In this document: piece after piece, positions 43,836 through 55,247 of the stretch
Position numbering within the stretch: the stretch's first letter is position 1
Layout of the letters: each line of letters opens with the position of its first letter
Assembly: GCF_003574395.1 (NCBI RefSeq)
Contig: NZ_QMJY01000014.1
Span: forward strand, 1-64,000
Source of the DNA: Tabrizicola thermarum
Lineage (GTDB): Bacteria > Pseudomonadota > Alphaproteobacteria > Rhodobacterales > Rhodobacteraceae
Reading direction: 5' to 3'
Length of the DNA: 64,000 bases
Translations under genes and position numbers: made by a program
The notes under the pieces: model-generated
Database searches by the model: none
Seen by the model: the letters and a program-made list of their open reading frames with translations, nothing else
Told to the model about the DNA's origin: nothing

Positions 43836-45650
43836 ATGAACAAGGAACAGCAGATCAACATCTGGTACTGGATCGCGGCCTTTTTTCTGCTGATGCTGTT
43901 CCAGTCCTGGTGGCAGGGGGCCTCGGTCACCGAGCGCATCCCCTATTCGCGCTTCATCGAACTGCTTGAGAAAGACCAGATCGCCGAGGTGCAGGTGCAG
44001 ACCGAACGGGTGATCGGTCGCTACCGCGAACCCCGCGACGGCGCGGAGTATTTCATCACCAACATCGTCCCCGAGGACCTGACCCGGCGGCTGGAGCAGT
44101 CGAGCGCCGAATATGACGGCACGGTGACCAACACCTTCCTGTCGCAGCTTCTGTCCTGGGTGCTGCCGGTGCTGGTCTTCTACGGCCTCTGGATGCTGGT
44201 GTTCCGCAAGATCGCCGAAAAGCAGGGCTTCGGCGGCATGATGACGGTCGGCAAGTCGAAGGCCAAGGTCTATGTCGAGAAGGACACCGGCGTCACTTTC
44301 GCCGACGTGGCCGGGATCGACGAGGCCAAGGCCGAGTTGCAGGAGATCGTGAGCTTCCTGAAGGAGCCGCAGAAATACGGCCGGCTTGGCGCTCGCATCC
44401 CCAAGGGCATCCTGCTGGTGGGCCCCCCCGGCACCGGCAAGACGCTGGTCGCCCGCGCCGTGGCGGGCGAGGCCGGGGTGCCGTTCTTTTCCATCTCCGG
44501 CTCGGAATTCGTGGAAATGTTCGTAGGCGTCGGCGCCGCCCGGGTGCGCGACCTGTTCGAGCAGGCCCGCAAGGCCGCGCCCTGCATCATCTTCATCGAC
44601 GAGCTGGACGCGCTGGGCAAGAAGCGCGGCGTGGGCGCCTTCGGCGGCGGGCATGACGAGAAGGAGCAGACGCTGAACCAGCTTCTGACCGAGCTTGACG
44701 GCTTCGACCCGCGCGAGGGGATCGTGCTTCTGGCCGCGACCAACCGGCCCGAGATCCTGGACCCCGCGCTGTTGCGCGCAGGCCGCTTCGACCGGCAGGT
44801 GGTGGTGGACCGCCCCGACAAGACCGGGCGCGCGGCGATCCTGCGGGTGCATCTGAAGAAGGTCAAGCACGAGGGGCTGGATGTGGACCAGATCGCCGCG
44901 CTGACCCCGGGCTTTTCGGGCGCAGAACTGGCGAACCTGGTCAACGAGGCCGCCATCCAGGCCACCCGCCGCGGGGCCGAGGCGGTGACCATGGCCGATG
45001 TCGTCGCCGCGATCGAGCGCATCGTTGCGGGGCTCGAACGCAAGGGGCGGCTGCTGAACCCCAAGGAACGCGAGGCGGTGGCCTGGCACGAGATGGGCCA
45101 TGCGCTGGCCGCGGCCTCGCTGCCCGGCGCGGACCCGGTGCAGAAGGTCTCGATCATCCCGCGGTCCATCGGCGCGCTTGGCTACACCATGACGCGGCCC
45201 ACCGAGGACCGCTTCCTCATCACCCGGGCGGATCTGGAAAACCGCATGGTGGTGCTGCTGGCGGGCCGGGCGGCCGAGGATCTGGTGCTGGGCGAGATCT
45301 CGACCGGGGCGGCTGACGACCTCGCCCGCGTCACCGACATCGCCCGCCAGATCGTCACCCGTTTCGGGATGCACCCCGATCTGGGCCAGGCCGTGCTGGA
45401 GCCCGAGCGGCAGAGCTTTCTCGGCGACGGTGCGCCGGGGCTGAGCCCGCGCGATTTTTCCGAGGCGACCGCCCGCGAGGTGGATCTGGCCGTGCGCGCC
45501 CTGATCGACGCCGCCTATGCGCGGGCGAAACAGGTGCTGACCGACCGGCGCGCCGATCTGGAGGCCGGCACACGGCTGCTGCTCGAACGCGAAACCATCA
45601 CGCCCGACGACTTCCCGGCACTCAAGCCCGTGGCCCAGGCGGCGGAGTAG
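43836..45650 (+). CDS. ftsH: ATP-dependent zinc metalloprotease FtsH (second-copy type)
   Basis: A 604-residue membrane AAA protease. Two membrane segments (about 8-25 and 110-128) flank a small periplasmic domain. Walker A GPPGTGKT lies at 196-203, and the pore loop, SRH ([14 protein letters not shown]) and zinc site HEMGH at 418-422 follow. The usual site is HEAGH; both His and the Glu are kept. FtsH degrades membrane and damaged proteins. Its place beside clpK, hsp20 and degP matches the extra FtsH of stress-tolerance islands rather than the housekeeping copy. psiE begins five bases after its stop. Confidence 0.92.
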   Translation: MNKEQQINIWYWIAAFFLLMLFQSWWQGASVTERIPYSRFIELLEKDQIAEVQVQTERVIGRYREPRDGAEYFITNIVPEDLTRRLEQSSAEYDGTVTNTFLSQLLSWVLPVLVFYGLWMLVFRKIAEKQGFGGMMTVGKSKAKVYVEKDTGVTFADVAGIDEAKAELQEIVSFLKEPQKYGRLGARIPKGILLVGPPGTGKTLVARAVAGEAGVPFFSISGSEFVEMFVGVGAARVRDLFEQARKAAPCIIFIDELDALGKKRGVGAFGGGHDEKEQTLNQLLTELDGFDPREGIVLLAATNRPEILDPALLRAGRFDRQVVVDRPDKTGRAAILRVHLKKVKHEGLDVDQIAALTPGFSGAELANLVNEAAIQATRRGAEAVTMADVVAAIERIVAGLERKGRLLNPKEREAVAWHEMGHALAAASLPGADPVQKVSIIPRSIGALGYTMTRPTEDRFLITRADLENRMVVLLAGRAAEDLVLGEISTGAADDLARVTDIARQIVTRFGMHPDLGQAVLEPERQSFLGDGAPGLSPRDFSEATAREVDLAVRALIDAAYARAKQVLTDRRADLEAGTRLLLERETITPDDFPALKPVAQAAE

Positions 45651-45654
45651 CCCG

Positions 45655-46149
45655 ATGTCGGTGCGCTCGGACTGGAAGGATTTCCTCGACCGCTGGAAGG
45701 TGCTGACCTTCTACCAGCGCTTCGAGCAGCTTGTGACGCTTGCGCTCTCGGCCCTGCTGATCGTGGTCATCCTTGCCGCGATGTGGAACCTGTTCCTGCG
45801 CGTCACGGTGGGGTTGGTGATCGAAGGCGCGCTGGACCCCACCGACCATGCGGTGTTCCAGGCGGTGTTCGGCGCGATCTTCACCGTCATCATCGCGCTG
45901 GAGTTCAAGCGTTCGATCGTGGTCTCGGTCGAGACGCATGACACCGTGTTCCATGTGCGCACCGTTGTGCTGGTGGCGCTGCTGGCGCTGTTGCGCAAGT
46001 TCATCATCCTCGATCTGGACAAGACCGACGCCGCCACCATCGCCGCGCTGGCCTTGGCAACGCTGGCGCTGGGGGGCATCTACTGGATCATCCGCCGGCA
46101 GGACAGGGAAGCCATGGTTCAGGGCAGGCGCATCGCCGATCGGGATTGA
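45655..46149 (+). CDS. psiE: PsiE-family membrane protein
   Basis: A 164-residue inner-membrane protein with four membrane segments (LVTLALSALLIVVILAAM, AVFQAVFGAIFTVIIALEF, VVLVALLALLRKFIIL, IAALALATLALGGIYWII). The charged EFKRSIVV segment between helices 2 and 3 is typical of the phosphate-starvation-inducible PsiE family. PsiE genes are standard members of the transmissible stress-tolerance locus, but their function is unknown. It starts five bases after ftsH. Confidence 0.88.
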   Translation: MSVRSDWKDFLDRWKVLTFYQRFEQLVTLALSALLIVVILAAMWNLFLRVTVGLVIEGALDPTDHAVFQAVFGAIFTVIIALEFKRSIVVSVETHDTVFHVRTVVLVALLALLRKFIILDLDKTDAATIAALALATLALGGIYWIIRRQDREAMVQGRRIADRD

Positions 46150-46215
46150 CCGGGATCAAGGTCGGCGGCCCGATCCGACGATAGACGAACATGAATCACA
46201 GGAAAGGGAACCCCC

Positions 46216-49038
<2,823 letters not shown>

Positions 49039-49060
49039 ACCGTCGCGCGGCATGACAAAG

Positions 49061-49084
49061 GGGGCGGCGGTCTGAAGCCGCCCC
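49061..49084 (+). terminator. Hairpin after clpK
   Basis: GGGGCGGC at 49061-49068 pairs with GCCGCCCC at 49077-49084, 22 bases after the clpK stop. There is no T-run directly after it, so partial termination before the hsp20 promoter is the most that can be said. Confidence 0.5.
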
Positions 49085-49129
49085 TCACAATACACTGTAA
49101 ACAATATGATATTTCTGGGGATGCCGGGT

Positions 49130-49158
49130 CTTGAAATGCCGCTTCCCGCTTCCTTTAT
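49130..49158 (+). promoter_or_regulatory. Possible heat-shock (sigma-32) promoter for the hsp20 genes
   Basis: CTTGAA at 49130-49135 matches the sigma-32 -35 element exactly. A weaker -10-like TTCCTTTAT lies about 14 bases further on. The site is 180 bases upstream of the first hsp20 gene and downstream of the clpK hairpin. The -10 match to CCCCAT is poor. Confidence 0.4.
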
Positions 49159-49297
49159 CAGAAGGGAACGCCCGAACGGGGTTCACGAAAGATGACGGGT
49201 CTGGCCGCAATGGCAGGCCACCGAAGGGCGCCGCAAGGGTCCGGTCGGTGACGTCCAGTTGCTTTCCTGCGGTGCGCGTTGCTGCGCAGCCGTCCCG

Positions 49298-49334
49298 TCC
49301 TTCGTGGCCCGGTCCGGGTGCCAACCGAAGGAGG
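49298..49334 (+). promoter_or_regulatory. Candidate RNA thermometer covering the hsp20 ribosome binding site
   Basis: TCCTTCG at 49298-49304 is fully complementary to CGAAGGA at 49326-49332, which forms most of the AAGGAGG ribosome binding site of the gene at 49341. The bases between extend the stem (TGGCCC with GG-T-GCCA, one bulged U). Sequestering the ribosome binding site in a bulged hairpin just before an hsp20 start is the layout of heat-opened RNA thermometers. It is not a canonical ROSE element because the paired strand is not UYGCU. Confidence 0.5.
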
Positions 49335-49340
49335 TGACCC

Positions 49341-49763
49341 ATGCTTTACCGCACTGCTCTCTACCCCGCCGATCCCTTCGCGCTGATGCGGCGTCTGTCC
49401 GAGGATCTGGACAGCCTCGCCTTCGGCGCCACCCGATCCTTCCCCGCGCTGAATGTCTGGCAGAATGACGAGGCCGCGGCGATCACCGCCGAACTGCCCG
49501 GCGTCGAGCCTTCCGACATCGACATCCAGGTCAAGGACAATGTCCTGACGCTCTCGGGCGAGCGCAAGGCCCCCGACCTGCCGGAAGGCGCCATCTGGCA
49601 CCGGCGCGAGCGTGCCTTCGGCCGCTTCACCCGCGCCATCCGCCTGCCGTTCCGCGTCGATCCCGAGAAGGTCGAGGCCCGCTTTGCCGACGGCGTGCTG
49701 CGCATTGCCGTGGGCCGCCCCGACGAGGACAAGCCCCGCCGCATCGCCATCAAGGCCGCCTGA
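49341..49763 (+). CDS. Small heat shock protein Hsp20, first copy
   Basis: A 140-residue alpha-crystallin-domain chaperone that holds unfolding proteins. The domain runs from ALNVWQNDEAAAITAELPG to the end, with DIDIQVKDNVLTLSGERK in its centre and ADGVLRIAVGRP as the conserved late strand. The N-terminal arm is short (about 35 residues), and no IXI tail motif is obvious beyond RIAIKAA. AAGGAGGTG lies five bases before the ATG and is buried in the hairpin described above. Confidence 0.92.
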   Translation: MLYRTALYPADPFALMRRLSEDLDSLAFGATRSFPALNVWQNDEAAAITAELPGVEPSDIDIQVKDNVLTLSGERKAPDLPEGAIWHRRERAFGRFTRAIRLPFRVDPEKVEARFADGVLRIAVGRPDEDKPRRIAIKAA

Positions 49764-49781
49764 GAGAAGGAGGATAGACCC

Positions 49782-50183
49782 ATGAGCACCGAAGTGACCA
49801 AGGCCCCCGAACAGACCCCGGCCGAAACCCAGGCCGAACCGGCCCGCGCCCGCCGGGTCTGGCGCCCGCTGGCCGATATCGTCGAGACGAAAGAGGGCGT
49901 GACGCTGATGCTGGAACTGCCCGGTGTCGCCGCCGAGGATGTGGACGTGGCGCTGGAAAAGCGCGTGCTGACGATCCGCGCGAAATCCTCGGTCGCCTCG
50001 CCCGACAAGCTGCGGCTGGTCCATGCCGAATACGAGGCGGGCGATTACGAGCGCGCCTTCACCCTCTCGGATGATTTCGATGCCGAAAAGATCGAGGCCC
50101 AGCTGAAGAATGGCGTGCTGACCCTGCACCTGCCGCGCGCCGAAGCGTCGCAGCCGAAGGCCATCAAGGTCAAGGCTGCCTGA
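49782..50183 (+). CDS. Small heat shock protein Hsp20, second copy
   Basis: A 133-residue Hsp20 with an Ala/Glu/Pro-rich N-terminal arm and an alpha-crystallin domain (ADIVETKEGVTLMLELPGVA to KNGVLTLHLPRAEASQPK). The ribosome binding site GAAGGAGGA is strong and open, 18 bases after the first copy's stop, so translation probably follows on the same mRNA. Divergence between the copies suggests separate partners in mixed oligomers. Confidence 0.92.
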   Translation: MSTEVTKAPEQTPAETQAEPARARRVWRPLADIVETKEGVTLMLELPGVAAEDVDVALEKRVLTIRAKSSVASPDKLRLVHAEYEAGDYERAFTLSDDFDAEKIEAQLKNGVLTLHLPRAEASQPKAIKVKAA

Positions 50184-50203
50184 GACAGGAAAGGAGAACG
50201 ACC

Positions 50204-50713
50204 ATGAAGATCAAGGATCTGATCCCTTGGGCGCGCAAGGATGACGCCGCCCATCCCGACCGCGACACGGACCGCGAGAACCCCATCGCCACCCTGCAAC
50301 GCGAAATGAACCAGGTGTTCGAGGGGTTCTGGAACCGTTTCGGCAAGGGCCTTGGCGACCTTGACTGGCCGTGGGGCCATTCCGAGGCCAAATCCGACGT
50401 GGTCCAGACCGACAACGCCGTGGAGATCTCGATCGAGCTGCCCGGCATGACGATGGACGACATCGAGGTCAGCGTCACCGACGACATGCTGACCGTGAAG
50501 GGCGAGAAGAAGGTCGAGCGCCAGGAAGAGAAGAAGGGCTATTACCTGTCCGAACGCAGCTATGGCGCGATCTGGCGCACCATCCCGCTGCCGCCCGGCG
50601 TCGATGGCGAAAAGGCCGAGGCCAGCTTCAAGAACGGCGTGCTGACCGTGCGCCTGCCGCAGACGCCCGAAGCCCAGGCCCGCGTCAAGCATATCGAGGT
50701 CAAGGCCGGTTGA
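50204..50713 (+). CDS. Small heat shock protein Hsp20, third copy
   Basis: A 169-residue Hsp20, the longest of the three. The first 60 residues include PIATLQREMNQVFEGFWNRF, typical of the class with an aromatic arm. The alpha-crystallin domain contains EISIELPGMTMDDIEVSVTD and FKNGVLTVRLPQTPEAQ. AAAGGAGAA precedes the start, 20 bases after the second copy. Three adjacent hsp20 genes are more than the one or two seen in most stress-tolerance islands. Confidence 0.92.
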   Translation: MKIKDLIPWARKDDAAHPDRDTDRENPIATLQREMNQVFEGFWNRFGKGLGDLDWPWGHSEAKSDVVQTDNAVEISIELPGMTMDDIEVSVTDDMLTVKGEKKVERQEEKKGYYLSERSYGAIWRTIPLPPGVDGEKAEASFKNGVLTVRLPQTPEAQARVKHIEVKAG

Positions 50714-50723
50714 GGCCGCATCC

Positions 50724-50745
50724 GGGGGTGCCGCCCGGCACCCCC
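50724..50745 (+). terminator. Hairpin between hsp20 and degP
   Basis: GGGGGTGCC at 50724-50732 pairs with GGCACCCCC at 50737-50745 over a four-base loop; a pyrimidine run (CTTCCTTT) follows. It ends eight bases before the degP ribosome binding site, so it may reduce read-through into degP. Confidence 0.6.
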
Positions 50746-50763
50746 CTTCCTTTGGAGGATTTC

Positions 50764-52167
50764 ATGAAACGTCTCATCCTGTCCACCTGCGCCAGTGTGC
50801 TGGCGCTGTCGCTGGTCGCCGGCCCCGTCCTGCTGCCTGCCGGCCCGGCCCTTGCCGAAACCGCCGCCCCTGCGCTTGCCGACGACCGCGGCATTCCGAC
50901 CCTCGCCCCTGTGGTCGAACGTGTCTCGGATGCGGTGGTCAACATCTCGGTGGTCTCGGAACGCCCGGCGCAGATGTCGCCGCTCTACCGCGACCCCTTC
51001 TTCGCCCCCTTCCTGCCGCCCATGTCCCCCGAAGGCCCGGTCGAGCGGCAGATGAGCGCAGGCTCCGGCGTGATCGTCGATGCCAAGCGCGGCCATGTGC
51101 TGACCAACAACCACGTCATCCAGGACGCGACCGAGATCCGCGTCTCCTTGCGCGACGGACGCAGCGTCAAGGCGGAACTGGTGGGCACCGATCCCGCGAC
51201 GGATATTGCCGTGCTGAAGATCCCCGCCGAGGGGCTGACCGCCGTCGAGACCGGCAATTCCGATGCGCTGATGGTGGGCGATTACGTCGTGGCCATCGGC
51301 AACCCTTTCGGCCTGGGCCAGACGGTGACTTTGGGCATAGTCTCGGCGCTGGGGCGGTCGGGGATCAACCCTCAGGGCTATGAGGATTTCATCCAGACCG
51401 ATGCCTCGATCAACCCCGGCAACTCGGGCGGCGCGCTGATCACGCTCGACGGGAAGCTGGTCGGGATCAACAGCGCGATCATCGCGCCGAACGGGGGCGG
51501 CAACGTGGGCATCGGCTTTGCCGTGCCGGTGAACATGGCGCTGTCGGTGATGGAACAGCTGGTCGAACACGGCACGGTGGCGCGGGGCCGGCTGGGCGTG
51601 GCGATCCAGGATCTGACCCCGGATCTGGCTCAGGCCATGGGGATCGAGGCCGCAGGCGGCGCGGTGGTGGGCTCGGTCGATCCGGGCAGCGCCGCCGAAC
51701 GTGCGGGCCTGCGTGCGGGCGATGCGATCCTTGCAATCGACGGCCACAAGCTGCGCGGCTCGGCCGATCTGCGTGGTCGTGTCGGCATGCGGCGGCCCGG
51801 CGACACGGTGAAGCTGGACATCTGGCGCGAGGGGAAACGGCAGGGCATCGACGTGACGCTCGACAAGCTTGACGCGGCAGCCACCTCTGCCGCTCCGGCC
51901 GAACTGGCGGGCCTGACGCTGCAACCGCTGGCGCCGGGGATGCCCGGCTATGGCACGGTCGAGGGGCTGTCGGTCGCAGCCGTCGCCCCGCGCAGCCCTG
52001 CGGCACAGGCCGGGCTGCAACCGGGCGACGTGATCCTGGCCGTCAACCGCCGCCCGGTCACCCGCCCCGAGGATCTGGCCGCGGCGCTTGAATCCGCCTC
52101 CGGCAATGCCGTGGGACTTCTGGTCTGGCGCGACGGGCGCGAGGTCTTCGTCGTCCTGCCGCGCTGA
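50764..52167 (+). CDS. degP: DegP/DegQ-like periplasmic serine protease
   Basis: A 467-residue exported protease-chaperone. The signal peptide ends ALA-E near residue 35. The trypsin-like domain shows the triad His117 (TNNHV), Asp147 (ATDIAVLK) and Ser221 (GNSGGAL). Two PDZ domains follow (about 280-365 and 385-465, with GLRAGDAILAIDG and GLQPGDVILAVNRR). It degrades misfolded envelope proteins and is a regular member of heat-tolerance islands. TTGGAGGA precedes the start. Confidence 0.93.
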   Translation: MKRLILSTCASVLALSLVAGPVLLPAGPALAETAAPALADDRGIPTLAPVVERVSDAVVNISVVSERPAQMSPLYRDPFFAPFLPPMSPEGPVERQMSAGSGVIVDAKRGHVLTNNHVIQDATEIRVSLRDGRSVKAELVGTDPATDIAVLKIPAEGLTAVETGNSDALMVGDYVVAIGNPFGLGQTVTLGIVSALGRSGINPQGYEDFIQTDASINPGNSGGALITLDGKLVGINSAIIAPNGGGNVGIGFAVPVNMALSVMEQLVEHGTVARGRLGVAIQDLTPDLAQAMGIEAAGGAVVGSVDPGSAAERAGLRAGDAILAIDGHKLRGSADLRGRVGMRRPGDTVKLDIWREGKRQGIDVTLDKLDAAATSAAPAELAGLTLQPLAPGMPGYGTVEGLSVAAVAPRSPAAQAGLQPGDVILAVNRRPVTRPEDLAAALESASGNAVGLLVWRDGREVFVVLPR

Positions 52168-52181
52168 ACGGTTTCGCAACG

Positions 52182-52214
52182 GCCCCCGTCGCGGTGACAC
52201 GCGACGGGGGCTTT
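52182..52214 (+). terminator. Intrinsic terminator after degP
   Basis: GCCCCCGTCGCG at 52182-52193 pairs perfectly with CGCGACGGGGGC at 52200-52211 over GTGACA, followed by TTT. A 12-bp GC stem makes this a strong terminator at the end of the chaperone-protease block. Confidence 0.8.
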
Positions 52215-52263
52215 GCCTTTGCTGCGGGCCGGGGCATGCTGCCCCTTGCGAAATGGGGTGCCC

Positions 52264-53220
52264 ATGCTGTCCGCCACACTTGCCCACCGTCTGACCAACC
52301 TTGCCCAGACCCTGCTGATCCTTGCGGGCATGGGCCTGATCGCCTGGACGGTGGTCGGGCTTGTCGCCGGACCCGACATGACCCTGATCCTCGTCGCCGC
52401 GACGCTCGCCGGATTGATGCTGGCGCCCTCGGTCTCGCGTGGGCTGCTCTTGCGCGGCTACCGGGCGCGACCGCTGCGCCCGCAGGACTGGCCCGCGGGC
52501 CATGCCCTGCTGCGCGATCTGGTGGCCCGCGCCGGTCTGCCGCGCGTGCCCGAACTCTGGTATGTGCCCAGCCAGATCCCCAATGCCTTTGCCATGGGCC
52601 GGCCCGAGGACAGCGTGATCTGCGTGACCGACGGGCTGATCCGGCTTCTGTCCCCGCGCGAGATGGCCGGGGTCCTGGCGCATGAGATCGCCCATGTCGC
52701 CAATCGCGACCTGTGGCTGATGGGGCTGGCCGATGCGATGTCGCGCGCCGTTTCGCTGGCCAGCTGGCTGGGGCAGATGCTGCTTCTGGTGAACCTGCCG
52801 CTGCTGATCGCGGGCGTCGCGACCATTCCCTGGACCCTGCCGCTTGTCCTGGCCTTCTCGCCCACGATCATGGCGCTTCTGCAACTGGCGTTGTCGCGCC
52901 AGCGCGAATACGACGCCGACCGGGCGGCCGCCGAACTGACCGGCGATCCGGCCGGCCTTGCCTCGGCGCTGGCCAGGCTCGAACGCCGCACCGGGCGCTT
53001 CTGGGAAGAGATGTTCCTGCCCGGACGGCGCATCCCCGAGCCCTCGCTCCTGCGCACCCATCCGCCGACCGAAGAGCGCATCGCCCGCCTGCGCGCCCTG
53101 ACGCCTGTGCCGCAGCGCGTCGCAGCGGACCCCTTGACGGACCCCTTGACCCTGCGCCTGCCCCCGGCTTCGGCGCAGCCCATGCCGCCGCGCTTTCACC
53201 GCTCGGGACTGTGGTTCTGA
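52264..53220 (+). CDS. HtpX-like M48 zinc metalloprotease
   Basis: A 318-residue membrane protease. Two N-terminal membrane segments precede the M48 domain with HEIAH at residues 140-144; a hydrophobic pair (SLASWLGQMLLLVNLPLLIAG and LPLVLAFSPTIMALLQLAL) is followed by REYDADRAAAELTG, which holds the third zinc ligand. Conserved HPPTEERIARL lies near the end. HtpX removes damaged membrane proteins together with FtsH. The start at 52264 is chosen because the preceding frame overlaps the terminator. The gap 53221-53487 shows only a possible decayed thioesterase-like frame on the minus strand. Confidence 0.88.
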   Translation: MLSATLAHRLTNLAQTLLILAGMGLIAWTVVGLVAGPDMTLILVAATLAGLMLAPSVSRGLLLRGYRARPLRPQDWPAGHALLRDLVARAGLPRVPELWYVPSQIPNAFAMGRPEDSVICVTDGLIRLLSPREMAGVLAHEIAHVANRDLWLMGLADAMSRAVSLASWLGQMLLLVNLPLLIAGVATIPWTLPLVLAFSPTIMALLQLALSRQREYDADRAAAELTGDPAGLASALARLERRTGRFWEEMFLPGRRIPEPSLLRTHPPTEERIARLRALTPVPQRVAADPLTDPLTLRLPPASAQPMPPRFHRSGLWF

Positions 53221-53284
53221 GCCGGACAGACGCAGCGCAGGTTGCATGACAGGCCCATCGCCTCCACCGGATCGCGGCCCATGG

Positions 53285-53470
53285 TCAGGCGGGGGAAAGC
53301 CGCGAGGAGACCTCGAAACACACCGACCCGATGCGGGACGGCCGGACGCGGAAATGCACCTGGGTGATGGATGCGAAATCCGTCATCCCCACGCCCTCGC
53401 CGCCGGCGCCGATCCGCCATTGCAAGGGGCCGGACCGCCGCGTCACAGATCTTCCCGCAAGGCGATGTCC
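53285..53470 (-). other. Possible short gene remnant downstream of sulP
   Basis: A minus-strand frame ends at 53285 with WRIGAGGEGVGMTDFASITQ, followed by HFRVRPSRIGSVCFEVSS, which has the composition of a real protein but no start or length. It is too short to identify and could be chance. Confidence 0.25.
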
Positions 53471-53487
53471 AGACCGCCCTGCCCCGC

Positions 53488-55206
53488 CTATCGCGCCGGT
53501 CCGCCGAGGGTCGTGAAGGCTTCGTACTGGGACAGGAAGATCCGCCCCTTGAAATGCTGCAAGAAGTCCGACCGCTTGAGCGCGTCCATCACCGGCCCCT
53601 TGACCTCGGACAGATGAAAGCCGACCCCGGCCGAGGAAAGGCGGTGGGCGATGGCCTCCAGGCTCTCCAGCGCGCTGGCGTCGATCAGGTTCACCGCCGG
53701 GCACATCAGGACGACATGCTTCAGCGCGGGCTGATCGGCGATGCGGTCGTAGATCGCATCCTCCAGCGCGCGGGCATTGGCGAAGTACAGGCTTTCGTCC
53801 ACCCGGATCGTCAGGATCGAAGGATCGGTGACGACCTTATGCCGCTCGACATTGCGGAAATGTTCGGTCCCCGGCACCAGGCCGACGATGGCCATGTGCG
53901 GCCGCGAGGTCCGCCACAGGAACAGCACCAGCGACAGCAGCACGCCGGCGGTGATCCCGGCCTCCACCCCCACCAGCAGCACGGTCAGGATGGTGACGGC
54001 CATGGCGGCAAAGTCGGCCTTGGAATAGGCCCAGGTGCGCCGGATGGCGGCAATATCGACCAGGGAAAGCACGGCCACGATGATGGTTGCGGCCAGCACG
54101 GCCTGCGGCAGGAACCGGAACAGCGGGGTCAGGAAAACCGTGGCGGCCAGGATGCCGACGGCGGTGAAGGCCCCGGCCAGCGGCGTCTCGGCGCCGGCGT
54201 CGAAGTTCACCACCGACCGCGCGAAACCGCCGGTCACCGGATAGCCCCCCGACAGGGCCGAGGCGATGTTCGAGGCGCCAAGCGCGGTCAGTTCCTGGTT
54301 CGGCACGATCCGCTGCCGCCGTTTGGCCGCCAGCGTCTGCGCGACGGACACCGATTCCACAAAGCCCACCAGGCTGATCAGCACGGCGGGCAGCAGCAGT
54401 TGCTGCCAGAGCCCAAGGTCAAAGGACGGAAGGGCAAAGGGCGGCAGGCCGGCGGGGATGTCGCCGACGATCTTCACGCCCCTTTCCGCCAGCCCGAAGC
54501 CGACCACGGCCAGGATCGAGACCAGGATGGCGGCCACCGGCCCGGCCTTGGCGATCAGGTCGGCCAGGCGAGGCCGAAGGCCCCGCGCGATCAGCAGCGG
54601 CTTGAGGTTCTTGCGTGTCCAGAACAGGAAGGCCGTCGCCGCAATACCGATGACAAGCGTATAGGGATTGAAGCCGCCGATCCCCTCCACGAGGCCGGTC
54701 ACAAGCTGCGGCAGGGTGTCGCCCTCGGCCCTGATGCCCAGGATATGCTTCAGCTGGCTGGCCGCGATCAGGATGCCCGAGGCGGTGATGAAGCCCGAGA
54801 TCACCGGATGCGACAGGAAATTGGCCAGAAATCCCAGCCGCAGCACCGACATCGCCACCAGGACGAGGCCCGACAGGAAGGCCAGCGTGATCGCGGCGGT
54901 CAGGTATTCGGCGCTTGCCGGTGCCGCGACCTGCCCCGCCGCCGCCGCCGTCATCAGCGAGACCACCGCAACCGGCCCCACCGCCAAAGCCCGGCTGGTG
55001 CCGAAGACCGCATAGGCGATCAGCGGCAGGATCGAGGCATAAAGCCCCACCTGTGGCGGCAGGCCCGCCAGCATGGCATAGGCCAGGCTCTGCGGCACCA
55101 GCATGATCGTCACGATCACGGCGGCGACAAGATCGCTCTGGGCATCGGTCCGGCTATAGGTCGGGGCCCAGCCGAGGATCGGCAGAAGGGACTTGAGGAA
55201 GGTCAC
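53488..55206 (-). CDS. SulP family anion transporter with STAS domain, second copy
   Basis: A 572-residue SulP transporter. The N-terminus has LVPQSLAYAMLAGLPPQVGLYASI (the classic SulP signature), then GTSRALAVGPVAVVSLM, and 12 or more membrane segments. The STAS domain includes VDESLYFANARALEDAIYD and VVLMCPAVNLIDASALESLE. Sulfate is favoured by the neighbouring sulfur genes but not proven. The copy at 8.4 kb is only distantly similar. Confidence 0.9.
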   Translation of the reverse strand: MTFLKSLLPILGWAPTYSRTDAQSDLVAAVIVTIMLVPQSLAYAMLAGLPPQVGLYASILPLIAYAVFGTSRALAVGPVAVVSLMTAAAAGQVAAPASAEYLTAAITLAFLSGLVLVAMSVLRLGFLANFLSHPVISGFITASGILIAASQLKHILGIRAEGDTLPQLVTGLVEGIGGFNPYTLVIGIAATAFLFWTRKNLKPLLIARGLRPRLADLIAKAGPVAAILVSILAVVGFGLAERGVKIVGDIPAGLPPFALPSFDLGLWQQLLLPAVLISLVGFVESVSVAQTLAAKRRQRIVPNQELTALGASNIASALSGGYPVTGGFARSVVNFDAGAETPLAGAFTAVGILAATVFLTPLFRFLPQAVLAATIIVAVLSLVDIAAIRRTWAYSKADFAAMAVTILTVLLVGVEAGITAGVLLSLVLFLWRTSRPHMAIVGLVPGTEHFRNVERHKVVTDPSILTIRVDESLYFANARALEDAIYDRIADQPALKHVVLMCPAVNLIDASALESLEAIAHRLSSAGVGFHLSEVKGPVMDALKRSDFLQHFKGRIFLSQYEAFTTLGGPAR

Positions 55207-55247
55207 GAGGCTTGTCCTGTCCTGGGGCGTTGAACCGGGCGGATCGC

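Noticed and set aside
49259-49298. Classical ROSE element before hsp20, based on two TTGCT motifs
   Set aside because: The TTGCT motifs are too far from the ribosome binding site and do not pair with it; the pairing partner is TCCTTCG instead.
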